Of a stretch of DNA of 64,000 nucleotides, positions 59,429-64,000 are shown one piece after another. The notes under the pieces were generated by a model. That model had not been told where the DNA came from. It ran no database searches and saw only the letters and a list, made by a program, of their open reading frames with translations. The stretch's first letter is position 1; each line of letters starts with the position of its first letter. The stretch is from Haliotis asinina. Taxonomy: Eukaryota > Mollusca > Gastropoda > Lepetellida > Haliotidae. Made by a program: the position numbers and the translations under genes. The stretch lies in assembly GCF_037392515.1 (NCBI RefSeq), contig NC_090280.1, positions 22,511,118 through 22,575,117 of the forward strand. Reading direction: 5' to 3'.

Positions 59429-59514
59429 TTTATTTAAGGTACATGATGTGATTACAAAATACCAGAGATATAATGTATACCCGGATTACAAATGTAACCA
59501 GGGCTGCCCCGTAT
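59429..59514 (-). CDS. Possible alternative terminal exon (secreted form), gene C
   Basis: Acceptor (attcgcag) at 59515; after Ig3 it reads NTGQPWLHL and TAA (59488-59486), with AATAAA at 59434-59429. The alternative hydrophobic frame seen in gene A is broken by an arginine here, while the stop reading is kept, which favours the terminal-exon reading. Confidence 0.35.
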
Positions 59515-59779
59515 CTGCGAATTTGAGTGGGTGGGTGAGGGAGTGAGGGGGTGAGCGGGTAAATTGGTGGGTATGAGTGAGTGAGTAAATGAGTGGAGTT
59601 TTATGCCACTTATACCCCAGTAACATCACGCCTCTTAAGAAGATTTTAATTAGGTTCACGACATATCAACTGGGTTGACCCTTCCGATGTTCATCAGAAA
59701 TGACACTTTCAAACTGCAATACAACCAGTTGCGTTCTCGATACAACACCCATCGATCCGTCTTCATAGAGGGATCCAAT

Positions 59780-59940
59780 AATAATCGTCAAGTTGCCAGT
59801 CAACCAACCAGTGAGCCAATCAGTCCGTGAGCCAGTCAGTCAGTCAGTCAGTCAGTCAGTCAGTCAGTCAGTCAGTCAATCAGTCAGTCAGTCACTCAGT
59901 CAGTCACTCAGTCACTCAGTCAGTCACTCAGTCAGTCATA
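59780..59940. repeat. CAGT tetranucleotide repeat, gene C
   Basis: cagt/cact units; the gene A counterpart is at 12.54 kb. Confidence 0.9.
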
Positions 59941-60138
59941 TCATCAGATTAATAGTCAAGATTGACCTCCTGAGCCATATTACTAGTTTGTATAAATACC
60001 TGTTCAGACTGTCTGTGTGTTTTGAGAAATTTGAAGGGAGTAAAAACTTAAAAGTCATTATATATCTCATTCAAATGTAATCTTGAATTTTACATATTCT
60101 GTCACGAAGTATGTTTCCGGAATCTGTGGAGGCCTTAC

Positions 60139-60396
60139 TGAAGACCTCTAGTGTCAGGTTGCGTGATGCACTCCCATGGCTGTTGTTGACGTGACACGTG
60201 TACTGTCCAGACACAGACACATCTATAGCTGGTGTAGACAACACATCCTCCCCGTGTCCTGTAATCACCATCTGTCTGGATGTGTCCCACCAGGTTACAG
60301 TGCAGGCAGGGTTACAGTCAACGGAACATCTCACTATCACAGGTTTCCCCTCTTCTACCTCCCATGTGCCGTGAAACTGTATCTGGACAGGTCCAT
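60139..60396 (-). CDS. Gene C Ig3 exon
   Basis: 258 nt, phase 1-1, donor GTAAGG. Canonical Cys (VIVRC), Trp (VTWW), Cys (QYTC) and extra CNPAC. Differences from gene B include VDCNPAC for ADCNPAC and GEDVLSTP for RKAVLSIP, both in likely surface loops. Confidence 0.9.
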
Positions 60397-60867
60397 CTGC
60401 AAAGCGTGTGAGATAATCAGAAATAATAATTTGATATTTTCTTCTATCATACCAATACCAAGGCATATCAATTTCAATTGAATTAATGTTTCATCAACTT
60501 TAGGTTTAGACTTTTGAAGTTGGTTAGGTTTAATTTTTTCTCATGCCAGGCTACATCTTCTAGCCTTATCGAGTCTAGGCTCATCAATATAAGATTCCCA
60601 GTTTCAAAGATCTTACTGTTGTCACGAAACATTACATTCAAATGCAAACGACGACACATTACGCACATTCTGTTTTTGTTCCTATAAGTCATACGTGTCC
60701 CGTATCAGTCAGGTATATCCGACAGGATGAACTTACTATTATATCTCTAATGATCAGTGCCTGTACCAGATATTGTCAACGTTTCATGCATTTTACCGTA
60801 TTCTTAATTGTAAACCCAATATTGTCACTGTTTTAAAAAGAAGCGCTTTTAAGGAGAGAAGCTCCGT

Positions 60868-61125
60868 GAGTGAGTGAGGGAATGGATTGCGCTTTACGCA
60901 GCAGTCAGCAATAGTCGAGCTCTGTGAATAATCGAGACTGGACCAGACAATCCAGTTATCAACAACATGAGCATCGATCTGCTCAACTGGGAACCGATGA
61001 CATGTGTCCACCAAGTCAGTGAACCTGACCACCCGATCCCGTTAGTCGCCTTTTATAACAAGTATAGTCGCCTTTTATGGCAAGCATGGGTTGGTGAAGG
61101 CCTATTCTACCCCGGACCTTCGGGG
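60868..61125 (+). mobile_element. SINE in gene C, shared with gene B
   Basis: Paralogous to 35826-36112 in the same intron; includes a repeated 'agtcgccttttat'. Both copies predate the split of B and C or inserted in their common ancestor. Confidence 0.8.
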
Positions 61126-61129
61126 ATCC

Positions 61130-62065
61130 AAAATCTCCATGACGCTCAGGGCTGTTGTCACAGACTAAGTTATTTCAATAAGTTTCTTTGAAGCTTCATT
61201 TATTCAAACGATCAATTTGTTTCAACATATGTCCAAAGTGCACTGAAATTCTGTCCCCTTTGTCTATGTCATGTATTCAGCAAACATTCGGTGTATCCCC
61301 TCTTAACATCACCAACCCTCCGGGCAGGACCCTTAATTCTCAAACGTTATCAATATATGGCAGTTAACACTTCCCTACGTCGGCGAATCTTACGTATATA
61401 CATGTGCATGGGCCAGTGACCTTGCACAATGTGGCGTAATGGCCCTGTGTATAAAAATCTGAATGATATGATCAGTTGGCGAGACCAGCCAGGGAGACCA
61501 ACCAAGGAGATCAGTCAGGAAAACAAGAAGCGAACGGATTGTGCGGTTAGTCGGGTTGTCGGCCAAGGCCGTCGCTCCAAATACGACTACGTCGACGGTG
61601 AAGAAACGCCTTCCGACTTCTGAATGTGTGAGGTGACAGAACGGGTCTCCAAATCAGGAACATTGGCCACTCAGTCCTGTCACATGTTTACCACTGTATA
61701 TACCTTTGCGACCATCATTCGACCAAACAATAATAAAACATGGCTGCTGCTATCTTCTTCTCTACCACTGACTTTTGTTTTTCTTCCGTCTCTTGTCCAC
61801 CATCCTGAACTACCACCAGACAGCAACCACAAACGAACTCTCTTAGGCAAGTATACTCTTAAAACAAGTAGGGTAACCTGAACTTTGAAATCTGGTAGAA
61901 AGAAAACCCATTCAGGAACGTTACAATGACATTCTTTTTGTGTATGCAGCATCATTTCACGTTATCACCACACGCAAACACAATGCATGGGAAGCACGTG
62001 CACAACGTCGGACCCTCCTACGCGTGCATGGGGTGCCATTATGAATCCTGACGTTTCTCAGGCTC
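61130..62065. other. Unassigned insertion in gene C intron
   Basis: About 935 bases absent from the same intron of gene B, whose sequence resumes near 62,070 ('ttttcttgcattcgtggatg'). Short reading frames only. I cannot assign it to a family. Confidence 0.5.
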
Positions 62066-63371
62066 TTCCGTAGACTGTATTTTTCGGATAGTTTTCTTGC
62101 ATTCGTGGATGGTCAGAGTTCAGAGGTCAAATCACACACTTCTCACTGAAAATTGTAAACCTGAAATGTTCATGACATACTCCAGTCACCTAACAAGGGG
62201 GATAAGTGAACGAACAGGTATGCTTTGAATGAAATCCAGGTGGAAGTTGGTTATGTTCTCAAAACATCCATTGTTACTGTATCAGCATTGATTCAATCGC
62301 ATATATCTCCCAATTTCGACAATCATACATTGAAAGTACAGTTCACTTACTGTTTTTAAGAGTATATATGAAATCTGGGAAAAGAATGCCTCTTAAAACA
62401 GTTTTGAAATTATTATCATGTTGAGGTTTGAAATTTCCAGAAAGTTGTGTCCCATCCCTATCCTTTATCCATCTCCACTGAGAAATGTACAAGTACAGTG
62501 TTAACCATTACTGATGAATGAATGAAGACTCAGTACAAGGTAAAATACCAACTACTCATTCAACGTGTGGCACAGGCCTTCATGACTGTCACAATCAAGT
62601 ATGAATTGTCCATAATTTATATCAAGAGGACCTTCATTAACAGTTACGTATCTTGCCATCACGTTGAAACAAGATCAACATTGAAATATTAGTTCTAAGG
62701 TAACCAGTTAAAACCCCTTTCGTTTAGTAAACGACCACCGCTCAACTTTTGGCCCGCGTGGTTGGTATCGAATCTCATGTGTTCCGTATTTTCCTGATAT
62801 TTTACATAACCTTGTTTTGACCTTTGTCTGTCACCGTGCATTTACATTATCTGAAATCTGCATATTTGATGCTACGCTAGAATTGCAAGCCTGAGGAACA
62901 TAAATTGGCGCTTTCGTAACCCGTGTCATGTGATTCAGTAAATGTATGTATTGTTAGTTTTGTGTTGATCGTTTGTATTTGAGCTGAGTGGTCCGTTTTG
63001 CTCATATCTAAAGCACATGTCCAGGTCAGCAACAATGACATGACATATTTTTGGTCACTGGTGTATATTCGATAAAACACCTGACACCGCTTGCCTTTGA
63101 AGCTGAAAGCTTTCATCACAGTTTCTGACTATGTTCTCTCCCAACAGTCAATAACGCCCTATTGTTAGCGCCATGAGCATACTTGGTGTGGAGTTTGGCG
63201 CTATATCAATGGACACATTATTATGTTGTTGCTGTCATTAATTCCCAACCGAACCACCAAGTTACTATCACAATAATGATTCAGGACCTAAAGGTTCTAT
63301 GTAAGCTGCATGCTAAGTTGTATAGATATACGAGGTTCCTGTACCGTAAACAAAGGTACGTTCTTACTCAC

Positions 63372-63671
63372 AGAGGACATCCAGTACATGTCCGTGACTC
63401 CAGTCAGACTCCAGCCCCTCTTCCACAGCCTGGCAGCTGTAGTTGTCTCCCTGGTTCTCTCTGCTGACGTGGGGTATTGTAAGGTCATCTCCACCTGTAG
63501 GAGACTCATCACCAGATTCCAGCAGGGTCCTGTCCCTCCTCCAGATGTAGGTCATGGTCAGAGGGGGGTGGTCCGAGGGTAGACTCCGGGACGAGGAGGA
63601 GCATGTGAGGGTGACATTCTTACCTGACACAGGTAAGGCAGGTTCGGTGATGGTAGGTGTGGCTGGCTTCT
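63372..63671 (-). CDS. Gene C C2-type Ig exon
   Basis: 300 nt, phase 1-1, acceptor (ttttcacag), GTGAGT donor. QKPATPTITEPALP start; Cys (VTLTC), Trp (TYIW), Cys (NYSC). Confidence 0.92.
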
Positions 63672-63882
63672 CTGTGAAAAATATAACACATGATACCAGA
63701 CCTTAACACCAGTGCCAATAAACATGGTTAAAAACATTCTAAAATATGAATCCAACGAGACATCATAAACTAAATGAACTAAATGCTTTGACTCTTTTGT
63801 TAATGAAGTATTCACCGTTATTGTCAGTTAAATAAACGCCGGCGACTCGCTAATACTCCTAATCGACTTGTTGATTAAATGT

Positions 63883-64000
63883 ACTCTGTGAAAAAATATA
63901 ACAAATGATCCGAGACCTTAGCACGAGTGCCAGTAAACATGGTTTTACTAAATGTGTGGTTTGCCTCTCTGTGAAAAACGTTTCAAAATATGAATCCACT
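63883..64000. repeat. Local duplication of the C2 acceptor region
   Basis: Repeats the intron just right of the C2 exon (63,671-63,760) about 212 bases on, including 'ctctgtgaaaaaatataaca' and, at 63,975, 'gcctctctgtgaaaaacg', which is the acceptor and first exon bases of C2 without the rest. Confidence 0.65.

Larger units (their letters stand above)
53808..64000 (-). other. Gene C: Ig-superfamily ITAM receptor, 5' part beyond window
   Basis: Exons present: 63372-63671 (C2), 60139-60396 (Ig3), 59218-59340 (TM1), 58186-58289 (104 nt), 57212-57233 (22 nt), 56758-56809 (52 nt), 56385-56406 (22 nt), 55320-55436 (TM2), 54684-54699 (16 nt), 54157-54340 (ITAM). All are open. Leader and V exons must lie right of base 64,000. 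The exon set and sizes match gene B exactly except for small indels in C2 and Ig3. Confidence 0.8.

Noticed and set aside
61130-62065. Gene C intron insertion as a retroelement terminal repeat
   Set aside because: I could not find matching ends, a target duplication or a second copy in the window, so it stays unassigned.
1-64000. CRISPR arrays, bacterial operons or ribosome-binding sites
   Set aside because: Exon-intron structure and SINE/LINE content show animal nuclear DNA; the short tandem arrays are minisatellites.

Overview
The window is animal nuclear DNA: intron-rich, A+T-rich, full of decayed repeats. A tRNA-independent SINE that I recognise from abalone (Haliotis) genomic sequence occurs many times, so a vetigastropod mollusc, probably an abalone, is the best guess. 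The species is inferred from the repeat, not proven.

All protein-coding content I can support lies on the minus strand and belongs to one tandem family of cell-surface immunoglobulin-superfamily receptors. Read right to left, each gene has: a leader (signal peptide) exon; a V-like Ig exon; two further Ig exons (called C2 and Ig3 here); a transmembrane exon (TM1); a run of tiny cytoplasmic exons of 104, 22, 52 and 22 nt; a second transmembrane exon (TM2); a 16-nt micro-exon; and a last exon whose C-terminus carries a consensus ITAM (YxxL-x7-YxxL) followed by the stop. Three sets of 'constant' exons are present: gene A (14.4-7.1 kb), gene B (37.0-29.2 kb) and gene C (63.7-54.2 kb). Five leader+V pairs are present: V1 (1.8 kb, rest of its gene lies left of the window), V2 (21.5 kb, gene A), V3 (37.8 kb, gene B), and V4 and V5 (41.9 and 47.7 kb), which sit between gene C and V3. 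Exon borders were placed by eye from GT/AG sites, conserved phase and the alignment of the three copies to one another.

The V to TM1 exons are symmetrical phase 1-1, so they can be shuffled or skipped without losing frame. The short cytoplasmic exons are not symmetrical. Including or skipping the 104-nt exon changes the frame of the 52-nt exon, between a tyrosine-bearing YEEI tail that continues and a stop. A possible alternative terminal exon with its own poly(A) signal lies between Ig3 and TM1. The locus thus looks able to make ITAM-bearing, ITAM-less and perhaps secreted forms of a variable family of receptors, but only transcripts can show which forms exist.

By region: 1-6.6 kb, leader/V1, interrupted by a 2.3-kb LINE, then intergenic; 6.6-22.2 kb, gene A with a 7-kb repeat-filled first intron; 22.2-28.2 kb, intergenic with SINE, LINE and foldback debris; 28.2-38.4 kb, gene B; 39.2-50.9 kb, a 5.8-kb tandem duplication, each copy carrying a dead leader+V (V4, V5); 50.9-53.8 kb, intergenic; 53.8-64 kb, gene C, whose V part lies beyond the right edge.
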